64,000 nt of DNA from assembly GCF_003670275.1 (NCBI RefSeq), contig NZ_QXJF01000007.1:1-64000 (forward strand), in the 5' to 3' direction. This stretch comes from Helicobacter labetoulli (GTDB lineage Bacteria; Campylobacterota; Campylobacteria; Campylobacterales; Helicobacteraceae). Shown here piece after piece: positions 9,197 through 17,753 of this stretch; position 1 is the stretch's first letter; each line of letters begins with the position of its first letter. Both the position numbers and the translations under genes were made by a program. The notes beneath the pieces were generated by a model that searched no databases, was not told where the DNA came from, and saw nothing but the letters and a program-made list of their open reading frames with translations.

Positions 9197-10237
9197 ATGA
9201 AAAAACTTTGTATGCTTTTTTGTATGGCAATAGCGGTTAATGTGCTACTTGCAGAGCCACAGGAGACTACTGGAGAAGTCAATCAAACTCCTAGCACACA
9301 AGAGAATGCACCAAGCGGACTTTTAGGCTCACAGTCCCTCACTCCTGCTAATCAAATTACAGGTGCTCCGCTTGATGATATGCTTGAAAATGTTAATGAA
9401 TCAAATACTGCACTTAAATCGGCAATGAGCTTTGCAAAGCAGGGGGATTATGAGAGTGCATTGCAGCTTTTCGCACAATCTTGCGACCAAGGTAATGCGG
9501 CTGGGTGTTTTGGCTCGGGGCTTATCTATATGTATGGGGCAAATTCTGGAGTGCCTAATCCCCAAAAAGCAGTAGATTATTATTACAAAGCCTGTGTGGG
9601 TGGCGATGCGGTTGCGTGTGCAAATCTTGCTATGGCGTATGATAATGGACAAGGTGTTAAGGAAGATAAGGAGCAAGCCTCTCAGCTTTATGAAGTGGCG
9701 TGTCAAGGTGGAGATTCACTAGGCTGCACAAATATTGGCTGGATGTATGCTAATGGGGTTGGTGTGAAAAAAGACTATCAAAAAGCTTTGGCATATTATA
9801 ATAGTGCGTGTCAGCTAGGGAGTGATTTGGGCTGTTACAATCTAGGGCTTATGAGTAATACTTACAATATTTATGGTATGACAAAGGATAAAATGAGCTA
9901 TGTGGAGATGAACTATGTAGCGTGTCAGCAAGGTGATATTGTGGGTTGTGGGAATCTTGGCTGGATGTATGCCACAGGCTCAAGCGGAGCTGAAAAAAGC
10001 TACTATAACGCAGCAAAATATTTTACTCTCGCGTGTGATAGCGGACATATTCAAAGCTGCAATAATCTAGGTGTGCTGTATGATGGTGGATTTGGCGTAA
10101 GACAGGATAAACGCAAAGCCATTGAGCTTTTTGGTTTAGCGTGTGATTATGGTATAGAATCTGGGTGTAATAACTATTCGCTGATGAGAACAAGAGGAAG
10201 TGTGAGTGCGGGGAATAACTTCTTTGGTTTGAAGTAA
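9197..10237 (+). CDS. Secreted Sel1-repeat, Cys-rich (Hcp-like) protein
   Basis: A signal peptide (about 19 residues, ending LLA) leads into a polar spacer and then roughly six Sel1/TPR-like repeats of 36-38 residues from about residue 75. Repeats carry paired cysteines eight residues apart, for example CDQGNAAGC, CVGGDAVAC and CQGGDSLGC, the disulfide pattern of Helicobacter cysteine-rich (Hcp) proteins. In H. pylori these are secreted alpha/alpha solenoids, some reported to bind beta-lactams or activate host cells. It overlaps the next start by one base (TAATG). The partner is unknown. Confidence 0.88.
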   Translation: MKKLCMLFCMAIAVNVLLAEPQETTGEVNQTPSTQENAPSGLLGSQSLTPANQITGAPLDDMLENVNESNTALKSAMSFAKQGDYESALQLFAQSCDQGNAAGCFGSGLIYMYGANSGVPNPQKAVDYYYKACVGGDAVACANLAMAYDNGQGVKEDKEQASQLYEVACQGGDSLGCTNIGWMYANGVGVKKDYQKALAYYNSACQLGSDLGCYNLGLMSNTYNIYGMTKDKMSYVEMNYVACQQGDIVGCGNLGWMYATGSSGAEKSYYNAAKYFTLACDSGHIQSCNNLGVLYDGGFGVRQDKRKAIELFGLACDYGIESGCNNYSLMRTRGSVSAGNNFFGLK

Positions 10238-11022
10238 TGCGTCTTAATCAATATATTGCTCATCATACAAAATATTCTCGGCGTGAGGCTGATAAGCTCA
10301 TAGAATCTGGACGAGTGAATATTGAAAAAACTAAAGCGACATTACAAAGTGTGCTACAAGAGGGTGCGAGTGTTTTTATTGATGGCAAAAGAATCGTGCC
10401 AAAGGAGCAATTTACCTGCATTGTCTATCACAAACAAAAAGGTGAGCTTGTAAGTAAAAGCGATGAGCGTGGGCGGAGAGTGATTTATGATAGTCTTGAA
10501 AGTCGCTTCAAGCATTTTGTGTATGTAGGGCGATTGGATTTTGCAAGTGAGGGGTTGCTTATTTTGACAGATAGCACACCTGTTGCTAAGGCTTTAATGG
10601 AATCTCACTTAGAGCGGACTTATCTTATCAAAATTGATGGTGAAGTTACAAAAGAGATGATAAATGCTATGGAAGAGGGCTTAGTAAGCGAAGATGCAAG
10701 GGTTGGTGGGCATAGCAAAAGTGAGATTGTTGCAATGGAGTTTGCAGCATTTGCATATTATGAGATTTTGAAAAATGATAAAAAATATTCTAAGCTTAAA
10801 GTGAGTATTACAGAGGGAAAAAATAGGGAATTAAGGCGATTTTTTGGGGTATTTGGCAGAGAAGTGTTAGATTTACGCCGCATAGCTTATGGCTTTGTGA
10901 ATCTTAATGCCCTGCCTTGTGGTAAGAAGCGATACTTTACAAAAGAAGAATACAAGAGTTTGCATACATTTTTAAAAGAGCATTCTACAAAGGAAAGCAA
11001 AAAGATTGAATCTCGGCATTGA
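10237..11022 (+). CDS. RluB/RsuA-family rRNA pseudouridine synthase
   Basis: Residues 1-50 form an S4 RNA-binding domain starting MRLNQYIAHH. The catalytic Asp is in GRLDFASEGLLILT, near residue 99, and the late KNRELRRFFGVFG motif is typical of the RsuA/RluB/RluE/RluF group. It isomerises a specific uridine in ribosomal RNA; the 23S site modified by RluB is likely but not provable here. The start overlaps the stop of the Sel1 gene by one base, so the unrelated pair is co-translated. Confidence 0.88.
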   Translation: MRLNQYIAHHTKYSRREADKLIESGRVNIEKTKATLQSVLQEGASVFIDGKRIVPKEQFTCIVYHKQKGELVSKSDERGRRVIYDSLESRFKHFVYVGRLDFASEGLLILTDSTPVAKALMESHLERTYLIKIDGEVTKEMINAMEEGLVSEDARVGGHSKSEIVAMEFAAFAYYEILKNDKKYSKLKVSITEGKNRELRRFFGVFGREVLDLRRIAYGFVNLNALPCGKKRYFTKEEYKSLHTFLKEHSTKESKKIESRH

Positions 11023-11094
11023 TAAGATAATGGTGTGTTGCGAAAGAATAAGCATAAATTTTTAATTACATATTGTATTTTTAAAAAAATGTGA

Positions 11095-11100
11095 TATAAT
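11095..11100 (+). promoter_or_regulatory. -10 box of the methionine transporter operon
   Basis: TATAAT within GTGATATAATCCC lies 30 bp before metN, preceded by an AT-rich stretch. AAAGGA at 11118-11123 is the ribosome site. No S-box or other methionine riboswitch fold is evident in this short leader. Confidence 0.5.
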
Positions 11101-11129
11101 CCCAATTTTTATAGCATAAAGGAACGCGT

Positions 11130-12176
11130 GTGATAGAGCTTCGTGGCATTAACAAAACCTACCCTAATGGCTTTGTAGCACTAAAAAATATAGATTTGAG
11201 TGTGGAAAAGGGCGATATTATGGGGATTATTGGTTATTCTGGTGCGGGAAAAAGCACCCTTATTCGCATTATTAATCGCCTTGAAGAGCCAAGCAGTGGG
11301 GAGATTCACATTGATGGTGTAGATTTGTTGAGTCTCAAGGAAAAGGCATTGCAAAAAGAGCGTCAAAAAATAGGTATGATTTTTCAGCATTTTAATCTTT
11401 TGAGTGCGAAAAATGTCTTTGAGAATGTGGCTTTTGCTCTGCATATAGCAAAGTGGAAAAAAAATGACATCGCTAAGCGTGTAAGTGAGCTTTTAGAGCT
11501 TGTGGGGTTAAGTGATAAGGCGTGCCTCTATCCAAGTCAGCTAAGTGGCGGACAAAAACAAAGAGTGGCTATTGCTAGGGCATTGGCAAATCACCCAAAG
11601 GTGCTTTTGTGCGATGAGGCAACTTCTGCACTTGATACTAAAAGCACAAAGTCTATCCTTGAACTTTTGCGTGATATACAGCAAAAATTAGGCTTAAGTG
11701 TGGTGCTTATCACACATCAAATTGAAGTGGTGCGTGAGATTTGCAATAAGATGTGCGTAGTGAGCGGAGGAGAGATAGTAGAGCGGGGTAGTGTAGATTC
11801 TGTATTTGCCTCGCCAAAACACGCCATTACAAAGGAGTTGATTTCATTTTTGCCCCAAGATGAAGAGCGTGTTATTTCGCATTTGCAAAATAAAGACAAT
11901 GTATATAAGATTATTTTTACAGGTCCGTATGCACAAAGCCCCCTTGTTTCGCAGATGATTCGTAAATTTGATATTGATGTGAATATTTTAAGTGGTAATA
12001 TTGATGAACTTACCACGGGTGAAGTGGGGCATTTGGTCTTAAAATTTATCGCTAAAGATTCTGTTGTGCGAGATTCGCTTAGATGGTTGCAAGAACAAGG
12101 TGTGAGTATAGAATCTTTAGCTCAAGATTCTAGTAATGCTTCTAGCAGTGAAGATTCTGCTAAAGGAGGCAAATAA
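11130..12176 (+). CDS. metN: Methionine ABC transporter, ATP-binding subunit
   Basis: This 348-residue ATPase begins with GTG. It has the Walker A GYSGAGKST (about residues 36-44), the ABC signature LSGGQKQRVAIARA, Walker B VLLCDEATSALD, and the H-loop LITHQ. Residues 260-335 form the NIL domain, which in MetN proteins binds methionine and shuts off transport when the amino acid is plentiful. Its stop overlaps the metI ATG (TAATG). It powers import of D/L-methionine with MetI and the two MetQ lipoproteins downstream. Confidence 0.95.
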   Translation: MIELRGINKTYPNGFVALKNIDLSVEKGDIMGIIGYSGAGKSTLIRIINRLEEPSSGEIHIDGVDLLSLKEKALQKERQKIGMIFQHFNLLSAKNVFENVAFALHIAKWKKNDIAKRVSELLELVGLSDKACLYPSQLSGGQKQRVAIARALANHPKVLLCDEATSALDTKSTKSILELLRDIQQKLGLSVVLITHQIEVVREICNKMCVVSGGEIVERGSVDSVFASPKHAITKELISFLPQDEERVISHLQNKDNVYKIIFTGPYAQSPLVSQMIRKFDIDVNILSGNIDELTTGEVGHLVLKFIAKDSVVRDSLRWLQEQGVSIESLAQDSSNASSSEDSAKGGK

Positions 12177-12886
12177 TGCTTGACTTTTTAAACTTTTTTG
12201 AAAAGCAGTTTTTGGAGCTATTGGGGAGTGTTTTTAGTAACCCTATTGCTTTTTCTCTTGCAAAGTCGTGTTATGAAACAATCTATATGGTGTTTTTCTC
12301 TACATTATTTGCTGTGATTTTTGGGTTACCTTTAGGAGTGTTTTTAAGCGTGATTAAGCCCTCAGGCATTATGGCAGCCCCAAATTTATATAGAATCTTG
12401 AGTGCGATTGTCAATGTAGTGCGTTCTTTTCCTTTTATTGTGCTTATCTTTTTGCTTTTGCCGCTCTCAAAAATGCTCATTGGCACAAGCATTGGCAGCA
12501 CGGCGGCAATTATCCCCCTTGTGATAACAGCTACTCCATTTATTGCACGACTTTTTGAAGGTGCATTTGATGAGGTAGATAAAGGGCTAGTGGAGGCTAC
12601 GATGAGTATGGGTGCGAGTAAAAGAGTTGTAATTTTTATGATGATTTGTGAATCTTTGCCCTCTATTGTTAATGCCATAACAATTACTTCAGTAAGCCTT
12701 GTTGGCTTTTCTGCAATGGCTGGGGTCGTTGGGGCTGGTGGGCTAGGTGATTTGGCTTATCGCATAGGATTTCAGTCCTTTAAACCTGATGTTTTAACTT
12801 ATGCGGTTATATGTATCATCATTATGGTGCAATGTATCCAATCAAGTGGTGATTTGTTTGTCAAGCGTTTGCGTCAATATCGTTAG
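12176..12886 (+). CDS. metI: Methionine ABC transporter, permease subunit
   Basis: This 236-residue inner-membrane protein has about five transmembrane helices. The cytoplasmic EAA-type coupling loop (EATMSMGASKR, around residues 140-150) contacts MetN. The AGVVGAGGLGDLAYRIG segment is strongly typical of MetI. It overlaps metN by one base. Confidence 0.94.
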   Translation: MLDFLNFFEKQFLELLGSVFSNPIAFSLAKSCYETIYMVFFSTLFAVIFGLPLGVFLSVIKPSGIMAAPNLYRILSAIVNVVRSFPFIVLIFLLLPLSKMLIGTSIGSTAAIIPLVITATPFIARLFEGAFDEVDKGLVEATMSMGASKRVVIFMMICESLPSIVNAITITSVSLVGFSAMAGVVGAGGLGDLAYRIGFQSFKPDVLTYAVICIIIMVQCIQSSGDLFVKRLRQYR

Positions 12887-12916
12887 AATCTAAAAACTTA
12901 AAAAAGGAGGCAGTGA

Positions 12917-13747
12917 ATGAAAAAAGTCGTAAGTTTAGCTTTTGCAATAGCTTTGAGTGTGGGGCTTGTAGCCTGTGGAGATGAGAAAGGCTCTCAATCT
13001 AGCAAAGATGAGACTAGTCAAAATGCCCCATTAAAAGTTGGTGCTACTCCCGTGCCTGCTGCGGAGATTTTGGAGTTTATTAAACCTCAACTTCAAGCAA
13101 AAGGCGTGGATATTCAGATTCAAAACTTTACTGATTATGTCGTGCCTAACACTTCTTTGGCAGAGGGAAGTAGTGATGCGAATTTGTATCAACATAAGCC
13201 TTTTATGGATAAAACAAATGAAGAGAAAGGCTATAAGCTTACTGCTCTTACACCTGTATATGTCGTGCCTTTGGGCTTTTACTCACAAAAGGTAAAAAGC
13301 ATTGATGAGATTCCACAAGGAGCAAGCATTGCTATTCCCGGTGATGCGTCAAATATGGCAAGAGCATTCATTTTGCTCCACGATAATGGGGTAATAAAGA
13401 TTAAAGATCCTAGTAACCTTAGCACAACTGAACTTGATATTGTGGAGAATCCAAAAAAGATTGTTTTCAAGCCTATGGAAGCGGCTTCTTTGCCATTAGT
13501 GCTTGATAGTGTTGATGGTGCTGTGATTAATGCAAACTATGCCTTGCAGGCAAAAATGAGCTTAAAATCAGCTATTTTTCACGAAAATGATAAGAGTGCA
13601 TATGTAAATGTGCTAGTGGCACGAGAGGATAATAAAGATGATGAGCGTATTTCTAAGCTGAAAGATGTGCTTTTAAGCAAGGAAACGCGTGAGTTTATCC
13701 TTTCAAAATATAAGGGCGAGATTATCCCTGTGGGCGAGGCAAATTAG
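12917..13747 (+). CDS. metQ: Methionine-binding lipoprotein (first copy)
   Basis: A lipoprotein signal with lipobox LVAC (Cys near residue 20) leads into a NlpA/MetQ binding domain: KVGATPVPAAEIL, FTDYVVPNTSLAEG, QHKPFM and the DAAVINANYA-like motif. The 276-residue length is normal. GGAGG precedes the ATG. The next gene is a paralogue; the two share most motifs but differ in linker and ligand-proximal residues, so they may differ in ligand preference, for example L- against D-methionine or a methionine derivative. Confidence 0.93.
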   Translation: MKKVVSLAFAIALSVGLVACGDEKGSQSSKDETSQNAPLKVGATPVPAAEILEFIKPQLQAKGVDIQIQNFTDYVVPNTSLAEGSSDANLYQHKPFMDKTNEEKGYKLTALTPVYVVPLGFYSQKVKSIDEIPQGASIAIPGDASNMARAFILLHDNGVIKIKDPSNLSTTELDIVENPKKIVFKPMEAASLPLVLDSVDGAVINANYALQAKMSLKSAIFHENDKSAYVNVLVAREDNKDDERISKLKDVLLSKETREFILSKYKGEIIPVGEAN

Positions 13748-13791
13748 GTGAATCTTAAAAAGAGATTCTATAAATAAAAAAGGAGATAAAA

Positions 13792-14622
13792 ATGAAAAAG
13801 TTACTTTCTTTGATTTTTGTGGCGAGTTTGGCGTTTGTTGGTTGTGGTGATGATAAGGATAAGAGTGCGGATTCTAGCGATTCTAACAAGACAGAAAAGC
13901 AAGATAAAATCGTGCTAAAAGTTGGTGCTACCCCTGTGCCACACGCGGAGATTTTGGAGTTTGTAAAGCCTGATTTGGCAGAGCAGGGCATTGATTTGCA
14001 AGTGGTGTCTTTTACCGATTATGTTTTGCCTAATATTAGCCTGAATGATGGCTCACTTGATGCGAATTTTCATCAGCACAAGCCATTTTTAGATTCTCTT
14101 AAAGCGGATAAGGGCTTAAAGTTAGAATCTATTGCAACAATCCACATTGAGCCACTTGGGCTATATTCTAGCAAAATTAAAAGCATTGATGAGCTACCTC
14201 AAAATGCGACTATAGCTATTCCAAATGATCCAAGCAATGGCGGTAGGGCTTTGCTCTTACTTGAGGCAAAGGGTTTGATTAAGCTTAAAGATTCTAGCAA
14301 TCTCACTTCAACTGAACTTGATATTGTAGAAAATGCTAAGGGCATTAAAATTAAGCCCGTTGAAGCCGCACTTTTGCCTCGCACACTTAATGATGTTGAT
14401 GTAGCTGTAATCAATGGCAACTACGCGTTGCAAGCTGGGCTTAAAAGCGGTGATGCGTTGGTGCTAGAGGGTAAAGAATCTCCTTATGCCAATATCCTTG
14501 TCGTGCAGGAATCTAGGGTGAATGATGAGACCTTGCAAAAGCTTAAAAATGCACTGCAAAGCCAAAAGGTAAAAGATTTTATTGAGACGCAATATAAAGG
14601 TGAAATAGTTCCTGCGTTTTAA
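13792..14622 (+). CDS. Methionine-binding lipoprotein (second, tandem copy)
   Basis: This 276-residue paralogue of the preceding protein has a lipobox FVGC (Cys near residue 18), an Asp/Lys/Ser-rich tether and the same binding-protein core (KVGATPVPHAEIL, FTDYVLPNISLNDG, QHKPFL, NGNYALQAG). AAGGAG lies before its ATG. It arose by tandem duplication and remains intact. It is the last gene of the met operon; a hairpin follows at 14630-14653. Confidence 0.92.
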   Translation: MKKLLSLIFVASLAFVGCGDDKDKSADSSDSNKTEKQDKIVLKVGATPVPHAEILEFVKPDLAEQGIDLQVVSFTDYVLPNISLNDGSLDANFHQHKPFLDSLKADKGLKLESIATIHIEPLGLYSSKIKSIDELPQNATIAIPNDPSNGGRALLLLEAKGLIKLKDSSNLTSTELDIVENAKGIKIKPVEAALLPRTLNDVDVAVINGNYALQAGLKSGDALVLEGKESPYANILVVQESRVNDETLQKLKNALQSQKVKDFIETQYKGEIVPAF

Positions 14623-14629
14623 GCCATTT

Positions 14630-14653
14630 TGCAGAATCTTGATAGATTCTGCA
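14630..14653 (+). terminator. Hairpin after the metQ pair
   Basis: TGCAGAATC at 14630-14638 pairs with GATTCTGCA at 14645-14653 around a 6-nt loop. No T-run follows, so it may be a processing or 3' stabilising stem rather than an intrinsic terminator. Confidence 0.35.
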
Positions 14654-14716
14654 GGATACCACTATGACTTCTATTGCTTCAAGTTAAAAAAAGTTTATCA
14701 GTTAATTAATATTTGC

Positions 14717-14722
14717 TACAAT
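14717..14722 (+). promoter_or_regulatory. -10 box upstream of the cetB-like gene
   Basis: TACAAT within TTTGCTACAATCCCG has the TG(C)TA-type extended -10 look seen elsewhere in this window. It lies about 60 bp before the ATG at 14782. Confidence 0.4.
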
Positions 14723-14781
14723 CCCGCCTTTGTCTCATAAATATATAAAATAATTCATACAATAAGTTTAAGGATTAGGGA

Positions 14782-15279
14782 ATGGTTGATTTGGGAAAAG
14801 AGCTAAGTAATTCTACATTGATAACTTCAAAGACAGATTTAAAAGGCAAGGTTGTATATTGCAATAAGGATTTTATACAATACAGCGGCTACAAGGAATG
14901 GGAGATTTTTGGCAAGCCTCACAGCATTGTGCGACATAGCGATATGCCTAGAGCGGTTTTTAAGCTTTTGTGGGATTATGTGCAAAGGGGAGAGGAGATT
15001 TTTGCCTTTGTGAAAAATAAAACCAAAAGTGGTGGGCATTATTGGGTGTTTGCTAATGTTATTCCATCATTTGATACAAACAATCAAATCGTGGGGTATT
15101 ACTCCGTGCGAAGAAAGCCAAATGCAAAGGCGGTGGAGAAAATCGCAGAGGTGTATAGAGAGATGAAAAATGCAGAATCTCAATCTTTAGAGGTAAGTTT
15201 AGCCGTGCTTCATAAGATTTTAGATGAAAGCAAAATGAATTACAATCAGCTTGTCTTAGCGATGCAAGATAAGGCGTAA
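14782..15279 (+). CDS. cetB: PAS-domain energy-taxis sensor (CetB/Aer-like)
   Basis: The 165-residue protein is a single PAS domain with a short helical tail. TDLKGKVVYCNKDFIQYSGY, then a PHSIVRHSDMPRAVFKLLW stretch and NKTKSGGHYWVFANV match the FAD-binding PAS of Aer. In Campylobacter jejuni the bipartite system splits Aer into a soluble PAS protein (CetB) and a membrane signalling protein (CetA). The next gene, 9 bp on, is CetA-like. FAD binding and redox sensing are inferred from the family. There is no membrane segment. Confidence 0.9.
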   Translation: MVDLGKELSNSTLITSKTDLKGKVVYCNKDFIQYSGYKEWEIFGKPHSIVRHSDMPRAVFKLLWDYVQRGEEIFAFVKNKTKSGGHYWVFANVIPSFDTNNQIVGYYSVRRKPNAKAVEKIAEVYREMKNAESQSLEVSLAVLHKILDESKMNYNQLVLAMQDKA

Positions 15280-15288
15280 GGGGACTAT

Positions 15289-16668
15289 ATGAGTAAGATT
15301 AACATCATTTCTGCTGTGCTTCTTTTGGTAGGCATTGGTATTGATGGCTATTGTAATGGATTTAGTTTAGCAAGTCTTATTTTTGCACTCCTTGCTGGAA
15401 TTGTGTGCGTGAGATTCTATATGGCAAGGCACGATGAGCGACTTTTTAAAACTTTGGCTTACACGACAAAAGAATATGCTTTAGGCAAGTTTGATTCACG
15501 CATTACGCACATTAAGGGTAGTGGTGCTGTTGTGGAGATTTGTGAGCATTTGAATGATTTTGCCGACCATTTGGAGGCGTTTTTGCGTGAGGTAAAAAGC
15601 TCCATTGAAAGCTCACAAGAGGGACGATACTATCGCAAAGGACTTGCTGGTGGGCTAAATGGCACATTGGCACAAAATATTGAAGGCATCAACAAAGCTC
15701 TAAGCGCGATTGAGGAAAACGCCAAAGATTCTATCCGCAATGCATTGTCTAAGAATTTGATGAATCTTAGCCTAAAGAGTCAAAACACGAATCTTGATAG
15801 TATAGCAAATACGCTCAATGATGATATTGTCTATATGAAAAAGGTGGATTTAAATATCCGCGATATTCGTGATGCTTCAATAGAAAGCCGTGAATATGTG
15901 AGTAATTTGACAGAATCTATTAGCAAGTTACTCTCACTCATTGAGACAAATAATCAATCTATCCAAAGCCTTGCTGAAAAATCACGCGATATTGGCAATG
16001 TAGTCGCACTTATTGATGATATAGCTAATCAAACAAATCTTTTAGCACTCAATGCTGCTATTGAGGCGGCTCGTGCTGGGGAACACGGAAGAGGTTTTGC
16101 GGTAGTGGCTGATGAGGTAAGAAAGCTTGCTGAAAAAACACAGAAAGCTACAAATGAAATTTCTATCTCCATTCAAAGTATGCAGCAAGAGGTGGGAAGC
16201 ATTGAAGAAAGTGGTGATGAGGTAAGTAAAATCGCCTCTGTGTCTGAATCTAAGCTTCATACATTTAATGAGGTGTTTGATAAAATGGAAGCCAATAGTG
16301 CTTCTTTAGATGAGATATTTGCCCAGCTTTATAAGCAGTTAGTGCTATCAGTAACAAAGCTTGATCATATTTTGTTTAAATCAAATCTCTATCTCTGTCT
16401 TAATACACAGGAGAAAAACGAGAATCTTGCCTCGCTTAATCCCATCTCCCGTTTGCTTGATAATGAAGATACGCAAAGTGTGATTCATACGCTCTTGCCA
16501 CAAAGTAAAGCAGATGAGATAACCCACAAACTCTCTGTAGATTCTACTAAGGCTACATCATTTATTGGGCAGGAGATTACACAAAGTAACTCTACGGAGA
16601 TTATCCAAAGTGTAAGCAGCTTAGAGCAGACTTCGAGTAACTTGCTTGAAAGCTTGAGTAAAAACTAG
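15289..16668 (+). CDS. cetA: Membrane chemotaxis signal transducer, CetA-like
   Basis: Two transmembrane helices lie close together at the N-terminus (about residues 5-45) with no periplasmic sensor domain, then a HAMP-like region. The highly conserved MCP signalling tip is at about residues 245-283 ([18 protein letters not shown]). The C-terminal part has [11 protein letters not shown] near residue 360, resembling the first helix of a chemoreceptor zinc-binding (CZB) domain, but the later Cys/His ligands are not apparent. It should relay redox signals from the upstream PAS protein to CheA. It ends convergent with, and 4 bp overlapping, the peroxidase gene. Confidence 0.9.
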   Translation: MSKINIISAVLLLVGIGIDGYCNGFSLASLIFALLAGIVCVRFYMARHDERLFKTLAYTTKEYALGKFDSRITHIKGSGAVVEICEHLNDFADHLEAFLREVKSSIESSQEGRYYRKGLAGGLNGTLAQNIEGINKALSAIEENAKDSIRNALSKNLMNLSLKSQNTNLDSIANTLNDDIVYMKKVDLNIRDIRDASIESREYVSNLTESISKLLSLIETNNQSIQSLAEKSRDIGNVVALIDDIANQTNLLALNAAIEAARAGEHGRGFAVVADEVRKLAEKTQKATNEISISIQSMQQEVGSIEESGDEVSKIASVSESKLHTFNEVFDKMEANSASLDEIFAQLYKQLVLSVTKLDHILFKSNLYLCLNTQEKNENLASLNPISRLLDNEDTQSVIHTLLPQSKADEITHKLSVDSTKATSFIGQEITQSNSTEIIQSVSSLEQTSSNLLESLSKN

Positions 16669-17753
16669 AGCGTATTCAAAAATGCTTCAAGTGCTTCAAT
16701 CTCATCTTGGCTTAAGCCAAGTGGTTGAAGTAGTGAATCTGTCTTAGGATAGGGGAGATTTTCTTTTGCCTTGCCCTTTGGGTGGAACATTCCTCCATTG
16801 TAGGCGTTCAACACACCGCGTAGATGTGGAAAAAGCCCGTTATGCATATAGGGAGCTGTTTTTGCGACACTTCTAAGGCTTGGCGTTTTAAATTTGCCTA
16901 TGTCTTCTATTTTGCCTGTGGTGTGGTAGTATCCCAAATCCTCATATTTTCTTCCATAGTAAGTAAGCCCAAGATTATGAAAAGTATCATCGCTAAAACT
17001 TGCTCCATAGTGGCAATTCATACAACGAGCTTTGGTGCGAAAGAGATGTAGTCCCCATACTTCTTTGTCGTTGAGAGCTTGAGCTTGTCCTTTCATAAAC
17101 TTATCAAAACGACTATGTTTTGGCATAAGAGAGCGTTCATAAGTGGCAATAGCTTGGGCTAAACGCTCCGTGGTAATCTCATCACTCCCAAAAGCCTCTT
17201 TAAACATCGCTTTATAACTAGCATCTTTAGCCAATCTTTTGACTGCCTTTTGTGGGGAATACGCCATTTCCTTTGGGTCAGCTATGGGAAAAAGAGCTTG
17301 AGATTCTAAGTCTTTTGCCCTCCCGTCCCAAAACTTTTCCTTTCCAAATGCTGACATTACAACGCTTGGTGCGTTGCGTTTGCCAAGTTGGCGATTATGT
17401 CCATAGCTCACACTTCGTCCATCGGCAAACCCAAGCTCTTTATCGTGGCAATTCGCACAAGCAATTTGTTTGCTTTGAGAAAGGATAGGGTCAAAAAAGA
17501 GCCTTTCCCCAAGCTTTGCTTTAGCTAATGAATAGGGATTAGATTCTGGATAGGGCGGTGTATCTGGCAGGGCGGATAGCTCTTCCCACAACACACTAGA
17601 ATCTACTTGTGGCTTTTGCCATTGAGATTTGGGAGAGAGATACATTTTTCGCAGGGCTTGTATATTTTTTGGCATAGCATAGGCTGAGCTTATGCCAAGC
17701 ACACAAACGATTGCGATTGTCTTGTGTCTGCTATTATGTAAAAAGTTTTTCAA
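16665..17753 (-). CDS. Di-heme cytochrome c peroxidase family (CCP/MauG/MbnH type)
   Basis: A 26-residue signal peptide exports this 362-residue protein. Two haem motifs are present, CANCH near residue 97 and CMNCH near residue 243. The KFWDGRA motif between them and a possible Met ligand in APYMHNG near residue 303 fit bacterial cytochrome c peroxidases more than MauG, where that ligand is Tyr. CCPs reduce periplasmic H2O2 with electrons from cytochrome c; relatives oxidise proteins or assemble copper ligands. Its ATG overlaps the stop of a TonB-dependent receptor by 4 bp, an unusual partner for a stand-alone detoxifying peroxidase. Confidence 0.9.
   Translation of the reverse strand: MKNFLHNSRHKTIAIVCVLGISSAYAMPKNIQALRKMYLSPKSQWQKPQVDSSVLWEELSALPDTPPYPESNPYSLAKAKLGERLFFDPILSQSKQIACANCHDKELGFADGRSVSYGHNRQLGKRNAPSVVMSAFGKEKFWDGRAKDLESQALFPIADPKEMAYSPQKAVKRLAKDASYKAMFKEAFGSDEITTERLAQAIATYERSLMPKHSRFDKFMKGQAQALNDKEVWGLHLFRTKARCMNCHYGASFSDDTFHNLGLTYYGRKYEDLGYYHTTGKIEDIGKFKTPSLRSVAKTAPYMHNGLFPHLRGVLNAYNGGMFHPKGKAKENLPYPKTDSLLQPLGLSQDEIEALEAFLNTL

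Noticed and set aside
11022-11129. Possible methionine riboswitch before metN
   Set aside because: The leader is under 30 nt after the -10 box, too short for a known SAM or methionine riboswitch.
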